A stretch of 64,000 nucleotides of DNA from positions 558,001 to 622,000 of the forward strand of contig NZ_JAIQDB010000001.1 in NCBI RefSeq assembly GCF_020037475.1. The letters are read 5' to 3'. The position numbers and the translations under genes were made by a program. This document shows positions 42,966-51,892 of the stretch, one piece after another. The notes under the pieces are model-generated. The model ran no database searches, was not told where the DNA came from, and was given only the letters and a program-made list of their open reading frames with translations. Positions within the stretch are counted from its first letter, which is position 1, and each line of letters begins with the position of its first letter. The DNA comes from Sutcliffiella deserti (GTDB taxonomy: Bacteria; Bacillota; Bacilli; Bacillales; Bacillaceae_I).

Positions 42966-43391
42966 GTGACAAAACTTTTATTTACTTTATCGGTAATAAT
43001 GGTTTTAAGTGGCTGTGGAACAAATGGCCAAGAAACCGAATCTAGAGAAAATCCACCAACCCTTACACAAACACATTTTAATGAAGAAATTCCATCAGAT
43101 GAGGATATGATTATTGGAGCAAGGAACCAGATCACACTTAATCTCGAAGACCAACTTGAGGACAAAGAGTATTACTCTAAAGAAGAAGCTAAACTATTGG
43201 TAGAAAAACATTTAAACCGACAAAAAAATGATAGCTCCACTATTTCTTTTGAAGGATTCAAAGATAATCACTACCTATTCCGTGTTTATGATCTAGTGCA
43301 TTTTAATAATAAGCCTGAAAAATTAACCCGTGGGTGGTATAGGGTAAGTCCAGAAAGCGGGAAAATTTCTGCTGTAAAAAAAGATTCTTAA
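42966..43391 (+). CDS. Putative lipoprotein of unknown function
   Basis: The 141-residue protein starts with GTG and a short signal peptide (LLFTLSVIMVLSGCG) whose lipobox LSGC places the modified Cys at about residue 17. The mature part is acidic and was not recognised; residues 60-141 carry a PepSY-like helix-strand pattern (SKEEAKLLVEKHLN, then YLFRVYDLV and GWYRVSPESGKIS). AAGGGGGGAG lies about ten bases before the start. Confidence 0.7.
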   Translation: MTKLLFTLSVIMVLSGCGTNGQETESRENPPTLTQTHFNEEIPSDEDMIIGARNQITLNLEDQLEDKEYYSKEEAKLLVEKHLNRQKNDSSTISFEGFKDNHYLFRVYDLVHFNNKPEKLTRGWYRVSPESGKISAVKKDS

Positions 43392-43440
43392 AGTTTTGGA
43401 TTTCTTTTAATATTAACAATTAATCAAGCGGATCTATAAC

Positions 43441-43479
43441 AAAGGCAAGCTTTATGACACTTGTCTAAAGCCTGCCTTT
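43441..43479. terminator. Intrinsic terminator, convergent
   Basis: AAAGGCAAGCTTTA / TAAAGCCTGCCTTT pair with one mismatch, between the lipoprotein gene and the convergent kinase. Confidence 0.8.
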
Positions 43480-43490
43480 TAATCTTAGGT

Positions 43491-44753
43491 TTATAAATAT
43501 TTGCTAGCTATCGGTAATATAACAGTGACATTTGTGCCTTTATTTTCTTTGCTCTCATAATAAATTCTGCCTTTCATCTCGTGAATCAATCTATTTGTAA
43601 TCATGCTTCCAAGTCCTGTTCCTTTTGTTTTAGTTGTGTAAAAGGGCAGTCCTATTTTTTCGAGCTCTTGTTTTGTCATTCCAATCCCATTATCTACGAA
43701 GGTGATTTCAATCGTTCCCTTCACTGCTCCCTCTTGCTTTTTTATTTTTACATATCCGCCATTTTCCACTTTTATCGACTCTATTCCATTCTTCAAAATA
43801 TTCATTAGTGCTTGCTTAAGATGTTGTTCGTCACTGTATATATAGTGTGTTCCCACAAGATCAAGATCAAGTGAGACATTCCGGTAAGAGCCGAAAGGTC
43901 GCAACAACTCTATCGAATCCATTAGTACTTTGTTAACATCTACATATTCCAAGGAAAAAGGTGTTGGCTTTGCCACTGTAAGGTAATTGGTGATAATCTT
44001 ATTCGTCCGATCTAATTCCTCTAAAATAAGAGGAGCGAATTGCTTTAACTTTTCATCTTTGGTTTCTGTGGAGATAAACTGTATAAAACCGCGTACTGTA
44101 GTTATTGGGTTTCTAATTTCATGTGCAAAGGCAGCCGCCATTTGACCGATAGTTGATAATTTTTCCAAATATAAAGTTTCATCAAATTGTCTGTTAGCAA
44201 CGATTAGTCGTTCCACTACTATGATGATACTTATAAAAGTAACGAAAAAAGATAAAAAATAAACTATATAAAATTGTATATCTAAAAACGGAACAGTATG
44301 ATATAAAAGAAAAATATAACCTAAGTAGTAAAAAGCAAGAATTATTAGACCTATTACAATCTTATTATTACTCTTTAAGAATATAGTCCGAAAAGTTAGA
44401 GCAATTATTAATGCTAAAACTGAAATAACGATTCCAACATATAAAAATTCGCCTCCTATGAAATAACGAACAGTCGCTACTATCACAGTACATAGTAGGC
44501 CTGGATAAAGACCTCCATAAAGAGTGACAACTAAAATAGGGATCGTGCGTAAATCAAAATGAGTATCTTTAAGGGTTTCAATTGGGTAGAGCATACATAA
44601 CAATGCAGCAAATGCTCCGAAAAGAGCAAAAATTGTCTGTTCTTTCTTGCTTAATGGCTTCCTTTTCCTAAAGGGAAAAAACATATTCAGGTTAAAAAGT
44701 AAGGAAAAGATTATGGTTATGTTAACAATTAAGGGCTTTATCAAATAAATCAT
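43491..44753 (-). CDS. Sporulation-type sensor histidine kinase (KinB-like)
   Basis: The 420-residue protein has six or so membrane helices in a 5TM-5TMR_LYT-like arrangement (DLRTIPILVVTLYGGLYPGLL). The HisKA site AAAFAHEIRNPITTVRGFIQ (His about 215) is the form found in Bacillus phosphorelay kinases. The ATPase has NILKNGIES, DNGIGM and TKGTGLGSMI. No response regulator is adjacent, as usual for kinases that feed Spo0F. The start is ATG 44753; the upstream TTG lies inside GGAGG. Confidence 0.88.
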   Translation of the reverse strand: MIYLIKPLIVNITIIFSLLFNLNMFFPFRKRKPLSKKEQTIFALFGAFAALLCMLYPIETLKDTHFDLRTIPILVVTLYGGLYPGLLCTVIVATVRYFIGGEFLYVGIVISVLALIIALTFRTIFLKSNNKIVIGLIILAFYYLGYIFLLYHTVPFLDIQFYIVYFLSFFVTFISIIIVVERLIVANRQFDETLYLEKLSTIGQMAAAFAHEIRNPITTVRGFIQFISTETKDEKLKQFAPLILEELDRTNKIITNYLTVAKPTPFSLEYVDVNKVLMDSIELLRPFGSYRNVSLDLDLVGTHYIYSDEQHLKQALMNILKNGIESIKVENGGYVKIKKQEGAVKGTIEITFVDNGIGMTKQELEKIGLPFYTTKTKGTGLGSMITNRLIHEMKGRIYYESKENKGTNVTVILPIASKYL

Positions 44754-44857
44754 TGTTGTTGTTTCCTCCAAAAATCACTTTACAAATTATAAATGCATCC
44801 TTATCCATTATAGGTGCCCTACTTTAATCGTGTCTACTGATAATAAGTGACAGCAAA

Positions 44858-44880
44858 AAGCCGATATAATGAATCGGCTT
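44858..44880 (-). terminator. Intrinsic terminator
   Basis: Stem AAGCCGAT / ATCGGCTT followed by U residues on the minus strand, 27 bases after the propeller gene. Confidence 0.75.
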
Positions 44881-44906
44881 AAATGACATACATGATAATA
44901 TAGAAT

Positions 44907-46163
44907 TTATCCTTTCCATAGGTGCAGCAGTTGATTGTTTTCGCCACGAGCAAACACATCGATGCGATTCCTTCCACATGATACCGCTGAAGGCTCTGAG
45001 GTTATCTGACCATGAACTTCCTCCCAATCACTCCACCGTCTACCGTTCCAATATTTATTAACTAATTGAAATTTGTCTCCTCGGGCAAATACGTATAACC
45101 TATTGGGACCAAAAGATGCTGCTGTAGGGCTAGAAGTTAATATCCCACCTAGGTTTTCCCAATCACTCCACTGTTGCCCATTCCAATATTTATGAATCAA
45201 TTGTTGTCGTTCCCCTCTTGAAAAGACATCAATTCTATCAGGTCCGTACGATACTACTCCTGGAGCAGATGTTAAATTTCCATTAAGGTTAATCCACTCA
45301 CTCCATTTTTGACCATTCCAATATTTTTGATACAATGCACGATCAGTCCCTCTTACAAAAACATCAAGTCTCTCAGCTCCTCTAGAGGTTACCGAGGGGG
45401 ATGATGTTAGCACACCACCCATATTTTCCCACTCATTCCACTTAGAACCATCCCACCATTTATGAATAAGTTCTTGATTCTCACCACGTGCGAACACATC
45501 TATTCTGTTAGGGCCCCATGAAACAGCAGCTGGGGATGATGAAATATTACCTTCATGCGATTCCCACTCACTCCATTTAGTACCATTCCAGAATGTATGA
45601 ATAAGTTCTCGGTTACTCCCGCGAGCAAAAACGTCTAATCGATTACGATCCCAAAAAGCTACACTTGGCCCGGATGATAATTGTCCCCCAAGATTCCCCC
45701 AGCCATTCCATTCTAGACTTGGAGAAAAACCTGAAGTTTCCAAAGTAATACGTATAACCTTCTTCCCTAGTCTTTCCGCTTCCGATAATGGAATTCGATA
45801 CGCGGCTACTAAATTCATGATCCAAATATTTTGTTGAACAAATAGATCCCATAACTGGTTAACCTTTTGACTGAAGGATCCTGTAACTCCAGTGCTATTA
45901 TTAGTCGTATATACCGCCAGTCTTTGAACAAGAAACATGGAAGTTGCCCGATTCATATTAAATTCTTCTAGCTTAGCATATATAGGTTCAAGATCTTCTT
46001 GCATCGCTCTCCAGGTCTTTTCAAACGAGGAATTAAATGAACCTTGCTGGTTTCTTGGATAGTAAGATGATGTGTAATAATAGGGTTGCTGCGCTTGCCG
46101 AAAATAATTACTAGGGTATGCAGGGTACGTTCCTTGGTGATGCGGATACATAATGTAAGACAT
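44907..46163 (-). CDS. PLL-like six-bladed beta-propeller protein with Tyr/Pro/Gln-rich N-terminus
   Basis: The 418-residue protein has a Tyr-, Gln- and Pro-rich start (about 1-45), a helical region (about 46-150) and six repeats of about 45 residues (151-418). Each repeat has the pattern L(T/S)SxPxxxSxGxxRxDVFARG, then LxHKxWNGxxWSxW, as in the Photorhabdus PLL/bangle lectin-like propellers that bind fucose or other sugars. No signal peptide is seen, so it may be cytosolic or a spore-surface protein. AGGGGG lies eight bases before ATG. Ligand and location are inferred only. Confidence 0.82.
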   Translation of the reverse strand: MSYIMYPHHQGTYPAYPSNYFRQAQQPYYYTSSYYPRNQQGSFNSSFEKTWRAMQEDLEPIYAKLEEFNMNRATSMFLVQRLAVYTTNNSTGVTGSFSQKVNQLWDLFVQQNIWIMNLVAAYRIPLSEAERLGKKVIRITLETSGFSPSLEWNGWGNLGGQLSSGPSVAFWDRNRLDVFARGSNRELIHTFWNGTKWSEWESHEGNISSSPAAVSWGPNRIDVFARGENQELIHKWWDGSKWNEWENMGGVLTSSPSVTSRGAERLDVFVRGTDRALYQKYWNGQKWSEWINLNGNLTSAPGVVSYGPDRIDVFSRGERQQLIHKYWNGQQWSDWENLGGILTSSPTAASFGPNRLYVFARGDKFQLVNKYWNGRRWSDWEEVHGQITSEPSAVSCGRNRIDVFARGENNQLLHLWKG

Positions 46164-46360
46164 ACTATAAGCCCCCTTGAACCATTTTTTCTTCCATAAA
46201 TAATATAAACCCTTCCCATACTACACTATGTTTAAATTGTATACTTTCATGACTTCCATTTGGGCTTACCTTACAAAATGAATCTTTTCTGCTTTTCCTA
46301 TATAATAGTAAAAAAGAGAAAACGTTATAGAACAGATTTCTCAAGAAGGTGGATAGTAAA

Positions 46361-46912
46361 TTGGCTACTAAACTTGTCATACTGGGATTATTAATGGAGG
46401 GGGATAAACACCCCTATGAAATACAGCAAATAATACAGGAACGTCATATGGAGCATTATATTAAACTTGCAAAGGGTTCTTTATACTACGCTGTAGATAA
46501 GCTGGTGGAGCTTGAACATATAGCCATTCGAGAGGTTATTAAAGATCAAACACGACCAGATAAGACCATATACTATATTACAGAAGAAGGAAAAGCTGCA
46601 TTTCACGATCTGCTAAAAAAACAATTTAAATCAGAAACCACTTATTACCACCCTCTCTATACTGCATTAGCATTTATCCACCATGGTGAATCATCTTCAA
46701 TTCTTGAGTTATTAAGTGCTCGTATTGAACACACTAAATATCAGTTGGAAATGCTTAAAAGAGTGTATAACCTTTACGGCAAAGGTGCCTCCCATGGCTC
46801 TGTTGCAATCATGGAAAATGCCCATGAACTATGCGAAGTTGAACTAAAATGGCTCAAACAGCTCTATGAAGATGCAAAAAAAGGATTATTCGCAAGGAAA
46901 CTAGATAAATAA
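46361..46912 (+). CDS. PadR-family transcriptional regulator
   Basis: The 183-residue protein has the PadR winged helix (KLVILGLLMEGDKHPYEIQQII, then LAKGSLYYAVDKLVELEHI and TRPDKTIYYITEEG) and a C-terminal dimerisation helix domain (Vir_C-like). Such proteins repress transporters and respond to small molecules; its target is not evident, though the propeller gene diverges from it. The TTG at 46361 lies about eight bases after AAGAAGG and is preferred to the GTG at 46349, which overlaps that site. Confidence 0.88.
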   Translation: MATKLVILGLLMEGDKHPYEIQQIIQERHMEHYIKLAKGSLYYAVDKLVELEHIAIREVIKDQTRPDKTIYYITEEGKAAFHDLLKKQFKSETTYYHPLYTALAFIHHGESSSILELLSARIEHTKYQLEMLKRVYNLYGKGASHGSVAIMENAHELCEVELKWLKQLYEDAKKGLFARKLDK

Positions 46913-46948
46913 AAAGTGGTTGGGACAATAGGATTTTTTTGTGTGGAA

Positions 46949-47266
46949 AGAGGTTGGGACAAAACTGAAATAACTCTTACAAAAGACGAACAATTTTAGT
47001 GCCTACTCTAACAGACGCTATTGATTTCCGTGCAAGACTTCGCTTTCCGCGGGTGACCCGTGAGCCTCCTCGGCTTCGCCTGCGGGGTCTCACATTGGCC
47101 ACTTCTCCCGCAGGAGTCTTCGTCTTGCACTCCAATCAACCGCTTGAGTAACCTTAAAACTAACGTATATTTGAACACATTAAAAACCCAAACTAATTTG
47201 ATCTTATAACTCAAATTAGTTCGGGTTTTTCTTAAGCTAAAACACTCTTGTCTCAGCCACTTTCTA
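46949..47266. repeat. R3 repeat element, copy B
   Basis: GAGGTTGGGACAAAACTG at the left and CTCTTGTCTCAGCCACTTTC at the right are inverted ends. The 130-base core is almost base-for-base identical to copy A (17451). An inner hairpin (CTAATTTGA / TCAAATTAG, CGGGTTTTT) is again terminator-like. A further end fragment, GTGGTTGGGACAATA, lies at 46917. Frames seen in it are spurious. Confidence 0.8.
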
Positions 47267-47269
47267 TTT

Positions 47270-47462
47270 AAAGGCTGTTTCATATTGATTGTTGCTTTTG
47301 TGTAATTTGATACCACTCATACCACTCATTACAAACATTGCTATCGTGCTCTTTTCCTTTTAAATTAAGAAATTACTCTTTATTTTGAGTGAATCGGACA
47401 GAAAAAAATCCAATTGCCGATTTTTTTCGGGCTTATAGCAACAATCTTTAAGAAAAGCGCCT
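47270..47462. repeat. R1 repeat, full copy
   Basis: AAAGGCTGTTTC at the left and AAGAAAAGCGCCT at the right. It abuts R3 copy B, so together they fill the 46913-47490 gap. Confidence 0.75.
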
Positions 47463-47490
47463 ATAATATTTTCCCAGGTTCTTTTTATTT

Positions 47491-48786
47491 TTAATGCATC
47501 GGGAAAAAGATTATTTGAACCAGAAAGATAACCGCAAATATAAAAATTAGAGGATGTACTTCTTTCCATTTACCTGTTGCTATTTTTAAGATTGGATAGG
47601 AGATAAACCCTAATGCAATTCCTGTCGCTATACTTGATGTTAGTGGCATGGTTAAAATAATGATAAACGCCGGGAAAGCATCATCAAAGTTTCGCCAATT
47701 TATTTTTGCTAGACCTTCCATCATAAAGCACCCGACTATGATAAGAATCGGGGCTGTTATTGCTGGCAAGGAAGCTATTGCACCGATTGCTGGAGAAAAG
47801 AACATTGAAACTAAAAATAAAAAAGCCACTACAACAGAAGTTAAACCTGTTCTTCCTCCTGCAGCAACACCAGCTGATGATTCAATATAAGCACAAGAAG
47901 GACTTGTACCTAATGTTGCACCAATCGTTGTAGCAAAAGCATCCGAGAGGGTAGCTGATTTGGTTCGTGCAAGCTTCCCTTGTTTCATGAAGCCACCTTG
48001 TTCTGATACCCCAACAAGTGTTCCAGTAGAATCAAAGATTGTTACAAGGATAAAAGCAAATACTACGGTATATAAACTGTTTCCAACAACGCCCCTAACA
48101 GACTCCCCTAAATCAATGAGGGTCGGAACAGGTGGAGCCGAAAATATAGACTCAAAATGTAATAATTCAAAGAAAATCCCGCCAACTGCAGTTATAACCA
48201 TTCCAAAAAATAAAGCACCAGTTACTTTTCTCGCCATTAAAACCAGAGTAATAACCAGTCCTCCAATTGCAAGTGCCGTTACCGGTTGAGTGAGATCCCC
48301 CATTGTTACTAAGGTGTCAGTATTTGGTTGCACAATTCCAGCCATTTTCAAGCCGAGAAAAGCAATAAATAACCCTATACCTGCAGTAATTCCGAATTTA
48401 AGTGGAGCAGGTATGGCTTCAATTAACCTTCTACGCAAGCTTGTTAAACTTAATAGAATGATAATTAAACCTGCTAAAAAAACTGTACCAAGAACAGCCT
48501 GGTACGTTAAACCCTGTGTCGCTACTATACTTGTAAAATATGCATTAAGCCCCATCCCTGGTGCAACAGCTATTGGGTATTTTGCAAATACGCCCATAAT
48601 TAGAGTACCAATAACTGCGGCAATAATAGTAGCCATGAAAACCTGGTCAAAAGGTATTCCAGCAGCTGAAAGAATGGCTGGATTTACAATTACTATGTAG
48701 ACCATTGTCAAAAAGGTAGTAACACCAGCTAACACTTCGGTTTTAAAAGTAGTTCTATGTTCCTTAAATTTAAAAAAGTTTTCCAT
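47491..48786 (-). CDS. NCS2/AzgA-type purine permease (PbuG/PbuO-like)
   Basis: The 431-residue protein has about 12-14 helices. It carries GVTTFLTMVYIVIVNPAIL, APGMGLNAYFTSIV in helix 3 and the SPSCAYIESSAGVAAGGRTGLTSVV segment, all typical of AzgA/PbuG guanine-hypoxanthine permeases. I looked for a purine riboswitch in the leader and did not find one; control by PurR is possible but no clear box was seen. GGAGG lies before ATG. Confidence 0.9.
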   Translation of the reverse strand: MENFFKFKEHRTTFKTEVLAGVTTFLTMVYIVIVNPAILSAAGIPFDQVFMATIIAAVIGTLIMGVFAKYPIAVAPGMGLNAYFTSIVATQGLTYQAVLGTVFLAGLIIILLSLTSLRRRLIEAIPAPLKFGITAGIGLFIAFLGLKMAGIVQPNTDTLVTMGDLTQPVTALAIGGLVITLVLMARKVTGALFFGMVITAVGGIFFELLHFESIFSAPPVPTLIDLGESVRGVVGNSLYTVVFAFILVTIFDSTGTLVGVSEQGGFMKQGKLARTKSATLSDAFATTIGATLGTSPSCAYIESSAGVAAGGRTGLTSVVVAFLFLVSMFFSPAIGAIASLPAITAPILIIVGCFMMEGLAKINWRNFDDAFPAFIIILTMPLTSSIATGIALGFISYPILKIATGKWKEVHPLIFIFAVIFLVQIIFFPMH

Positions 48787-48885
48787 TAGTATTTAATCCT
48801 CCAAAGACGAATGTAATTATGAAACCTTTATAATACTATTCGTTTTTACAGATTAATTCAAGTGTAAAAATCGTATAAGTTGATA

Positions 48886-49194
48886 TTAAAAGGAATAATT
48901 ACGAATTTCCCTATTCAGTTCTTCTTCCAAATACATCAGTACCTGCTTTATTTTTGTACAACTCCGTTTATATCTAACCTGTTTTTTCCTCTCTACTTTT
49001 GGGTATACATAAATTAAATCGTTAATATAAAAGATAGTTTTTGGTAAAAACACCATTATTTTTTCTGATATATCTAAATTTTCCGATAATAACACTTCAC
49101 AAATTCCACAAAGTATCAGATAATAAGAAAAAGGATGAGGGATTTTTTCACTATATCTTTCAAAATAAGCCTTTTCCGAAATCAAATTGCACAC
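48886..49194 (-). CDS. Doubtful ORF, hypothetical
   Basis: A 102-codon frame beginning with GTG lies in the 48787-49208 gap. It has protein-like composition (KIMVFLPKTIFYINDLIYVYP and a basic end) but no ribosome site, and its upstream edge overlaps the ribosome site of the opposite gene. Otherwise nothing is seen in this gap. It may be chance in AT-rich DNA. Confidence 0.25.
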   Translation of the reverse strand: MCNLISEKAYFERYSEKIPHPFSYYLILCGICEVLLSENLDISEKIMVFLPKTIFYINDLIYVYPKVERKKQVRYKRSCTKIKQVLMYLEEELNREIRNYSF

Positions 49195-49208
49195 AGGGGG
49201 TAGAAATT

Positions 49209-49445
49209 ATGAATAAACATTTTGCTTTTCAACCTGAACATTCCGTATCCAATCTTCAAAGCTTAGATATGACAGACGAGGAGAAAATGGCCCAAATCAT
49301 CGTCGATTCCTCTGTACTTCAATTTCACAAAAAAAGGCTTATGAGCGAAATAGATCACGCTTTGAGCACAAGAAATAAGGAAAAATTCACCAAGTTTTCT
49401 ACACAATATAATGAATTAGTTGACAGATTCGCCCATCTTCATTAG
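49209..49445 (+). CDS. IDEAL-domain small protein
   Basis: The 78-residue protein has a short N-terminal part and a C-terminal IDEAL domain (MSEIDHALSTRNKEKFTKFSTQYNELV), as in YpiB and related Bacillus proteins. The domain is a helical protein-protein contact module. AGGGGGT lies before ATG at 49209; the frame runs 56 codons further upstream but without a site or family resemblance. Confidence 0.75.
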   Translation: MNKHFAFQPEHSVSNLQSLDMTDEEKMAQIIVDSSVLQFHKKRLMSEIDHALSTRNKEKFTKFSTQYNELVDRFAHLH

Positions 49446-49585
49446 AGATTAAGTTAGTATTGAGAAAATAATGGTTACACTGGACATGCATTTGCCAGTT
49501 AAGATTTCTTTAAGGCTCTCTTACGTAAAAGGAATAATGAATGCAGGAACAGCCTTTTAAAAAATGTTAAAACCGTAGACAATGA

Positions 49586-49615
49586 AGAGAAGCGGAAATG
49601 ATACTCCGCTTCTCT
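49586..49615 (-). terminator. Intrinsic terminator
   Basis: Perfect 11-bp stem AGAGAAGCGGA / TCCGCTTCTCT, 15 bases after the small membrane gene. Confidence 0.8.
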
Positions 49616-49629
49616 CTGATTATTGGGGT

Positions 49630-49839
49630 TCATCCAAGTTTGTCTTGTTTTTCTCTTTCCAATTCTCTCATGCGGCAACAAGAGCATCTTTCCTTCTTCC
49701 CACTCTTCTCTTGCTTGTACAAATACGCTAGCACTCCAATAATCATAAAAGAAAAGACCCCCGATGTTGATTCTTGAAAAAACATTTCTCCGGCATAAAC
49801 TTCAAACAGCCTTAACCAAATCTCAAATACAATTTCCAT
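49630..49839 (-). CDS. Hypothetical small membrane protein with Cys cluster
   Basis: The 69-residue protein has one or two hydrophobic helices (IVFEIWLRLFEVYAG, then SGVFSFMIIGVLAYLY) and a basic tail with CSCC. It was not recognised. GAGGGG lies eight bases before ATG at 49839, and a terminator closes the gene. Confidence 0.55.
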   Translation of the reverse strand: MEIVFEIWLRLFEVYAGEMFFQESTSGVFSFMIIGVLAYLYKQEKSGKKERCSCCRMRELEREKQDKLG

Positions 49840-49913
49840 TACACTATCCCCTCTCAGACGGATTCCAACAGACACCAAAATCTCAGCAAAACTAAGATGA
49901 AAGGAGTAACTGT

Positions 49914-49964
49914 ATGAAAGGCAATGGAGGCAACGATTTTTACATTTGTGTGAATATTCTGTGA
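49914..49964 (+). CDS. Possible 16-residue peptide
   Basis: AAAGGAG lies seven bases before ATG and the peptide reads MKGNGGNDFYICVNIL. The ribosome site is excellent but no promoter, terminator or relative is evident. It may be the remnant of a small Gly-rich spore protein. The rest of the 49879-50115 gap shows nothing clear. Confidence 0.3.
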   Translation: MKGNGGNDFYICVNIL

Positions 49965-50115
49965 TTAATATTATTTTAACTTACATGTTATTTTTTTCCT
50001 ATCCTACTTGTTACATATTTTTATAGGACTTCCCTCGTAAACATGTAAACAATAAGCGCTCTATGCCTTTAACTAGGTAACAAGGAGCCCCTCTAGATAC
50101 CTAGTCTCGTTAAAG

Positions 50116-50568
50116 TTATTTTACAGGCATGGTTCCCCTATAAATAAAAAGTAGAGCGATAACCATTAAAGAGATTCCAATCAACCGCTGGCTATTCATT
50201 GGAATTTTCGCCCCTCCAAATAGTCCAAAGTGATCAATAACGGTACTGACAATCATCTGGCCAACTATAAGAGAAATAATCGTCAACGCTACACCAATTT
50301 TAGGAACGGCTATAATGACAAAAGTGACAAAGCATGCACCAAGGAACCCACCAGCTAACTGCCATTTAGGAACAGTAGGTAAATGAAGTAAATTGCCTTT
50401 TCCAAAAAAGGCAGTTAACAATAATAAAAATAAAGTACCAATAAAAAAAGAAACAAATGATGCTTCTAGACTGCCAATTCTTTTACCAAGCTGACTGTTT
50501 ATTGGTGCCTGTATTCCCCCTAAGATACCACCAAAAAATGCAAGAAGAACAAACCAAATTTTAATCAA
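50116..50568 (-). CDS. DMT-superfamily transporter, DUF606 (YdcZ-like)
   Basis: The 150-residue protein has five helices and the DUF606 features LLAFFGGILGGIQAPINSQLG at the start and GGFLGACFVTFVIIAVPKIGVA in the middle. Members work as homo- or heterodimers of short transporters; the substrate is unknown. A TTG at 50568 follows GGGGGAG and is preferred over earlier codons that overlap that site. Confidence 0.83.
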   Translation of the reverse strand: MIKIWFVLLAFFGGILGGIQAPINSQLGKRIGSLEASFVSFFIGTLFLLLLTAFFGKGNLLHLPTVPKWQLAGGFLGACFVTFVIIAVPKIGVALTIISLIVGQMIVSTVIDHFGLFGGAKIPMNSQRLIGISLMVIALLFIYRGTMPVK

Positions 50569-50700
50569 TGTCACTCCCCCAGACAAATAATAACTATTAT
50601 TACATATACAACACCTAACTTAAATAATCCTTTGGACAGGACAAATAAACTGGCTTATACTATTCTGTACATAGACTATCCGGAAAAAAAGGAGCCAATT

Positions 50701-51861
50701 ATGGAACACTTAATCAATAAAAATGTCCGAGGTATAGAAATATCAGGGATTCGTAAATTTTTTAATTTAGTGGCAAAATATGAAGATGTTATTAGCTTAA
50801 CAATAGGACAACCTGATTTTCCTACTCCTGCTCATGTAAAAGAAGTTGGAGTTAGAGCAATTCAAGTAAATCAAACTACTTATACACAAAACGCTGGTAT
50901 TATAGAACTACGAGAAGCAGCTACCGAATTTGTATTCGAAAAATACGGCTTAACCTATCATCCGGAGTCCGAGGTTATTGTATCTGTAGGTGCAAGCCAA
51001 GGGATCGATATTACTTTTCGCACGATTTTAGAACCAGGTTCAGAGGTTATCCTACCAGGGCCCGTTTACCCTGGATATGAGCCTATTATAAAGCTTTGTG
51101 GTGCTACTCCCATACATATCGACACTTGTGAGACGAATTTCTTGCTTACAGCAGACTTATTGGAAAAACATCTAACATCAAAAACGCGGTGTATAGTCCT
51201 CCCCTACCCTTCCAACCCTACTGGAGTTTCACTTTCTAAGGAAGAGTTGCAAAAAATCGCTAATCTTTTGAATGATAAGGATATTTTTGTCCTGTCAGAT
51301 GAAATATACAGTGAACTTGTTTTTAATGGTGAGCATACTTCCATTGCTAACTTACCTGGGATGAGAGACAAAACCATTGTGGTAAACGGTGTTTCTAAAT
51401 CTCACTCGATGACAGGCTGGAGAATTGGTCTGGTTTTTGGACCAGAATACCTCATGAAGCAAATGTTAAAAGTGCATCAATACAATGTTTCATGTGCCAC
51501 TTCCATTTCCCAGCATGCTGCACTTGAAGCATTAACACACGGAAAAGATGATGCAAATGAAATGAAAATTCAATACCAGCATAGGATGGAATATGTTTAT
51601 GGTCGACTAGTAAAGATGGGATTGGACGTTGTAAAACCTAACGGAGCCTTTTACTTGTTTCCTTCTATAAAAAAATATAAGATATCCTCTTTCGAATTTG
51701 CACTTAAAATGGTTGAACAAGCAGGGGTCGCTGTGGTACCTGGTAGTGCCTTTTCTACTCTTGGAGAAGGGTATGTAAGAATTTCTTATGCTTATAATAT
51801 GGAAACTTTAGAAAAAGCGATGGATCGGATGGAGAAGTATTTGAAAGATTTGTCCTATTAA
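50701..51861 (+). CDS. patA: Aminotransferase A
   Basis: This 386-residue class I/II PLP enzyme has PSNPTGVSL, DEIYSELVF (Asp that contacts the PLP ring) and the Schiff-base Lys in VSKSHSMTGWRIG (about 232), and the C-terminal Arg in GEGYVRISYA. The N-terminus NKNVRGIEISGIRKFFNLV and its overall sequence resemble Bacillus PatA, which acts on aromatic or N-acetyl-diaminopimelate substrates. The ATG at 50701 follows AAGGAG; the longer frame has no site. Confidence 0.87.
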   Translation: MEHLINKNVRGIEISGIRKFFNLVAKYEDVISLTIGQPDFPTPAHVKEVGVRAIQVNQTTYTQNAGIIELREAATEFVFEKYGLTYHPESEVIVSVGASQGIDITFRTILEPGSEVILPGPVYPGYEPIIKLCGATPIHIDTCETNFLLTADLLEKHLTSKTRCIVLPYPSNPTGVSLSKEELQKIANLLNDKDIFVLSDEIYSELVFNGEHTSIANLPGMRDKTIVVNGVSKSHSMTGWRIGLVFGPEYLMKQMLKVHQYNVSCATSISQHAALEALTHGKDDANEMKIQYQHRMEYVYGRLVKMGLDVVKPNGAFYLFPSIKKYKISSFEFALKMVEQAGVAVVPGSAFSTLGEGYVRISYAYNMETLEKAMDRMEKYLKDLSY

Positions 51862-51870
51862 AAGAGGAAG

Positions 51871-51892
51871 AGCGACATACAGAGTATGTCGC
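51871..51892 (+). terminator. Intrinsic terminator
   Basis: Stem AGCGACATA / TATGTCGCT followed by TTTTTTT after the patA stop. Confidence 0.9.

Noticed and set aside
43441..43479. Regulatory palindrome
   Set aside because: Position between convergent stops and U-runs fit an ordinary two-way terminator.
47008..47316. Frame of about 100 codons on the minus strand
   Set aside because: It is the R3/R1 repeat read in one frame; the same sequence at 17.5 kb is not open in the same way.
48787..48890. Purine riboswitch before the PbuG/PbuO-like permease
   Set aside because: The conserved loop and junction sequences of the purine aptamer are absent from the leader.
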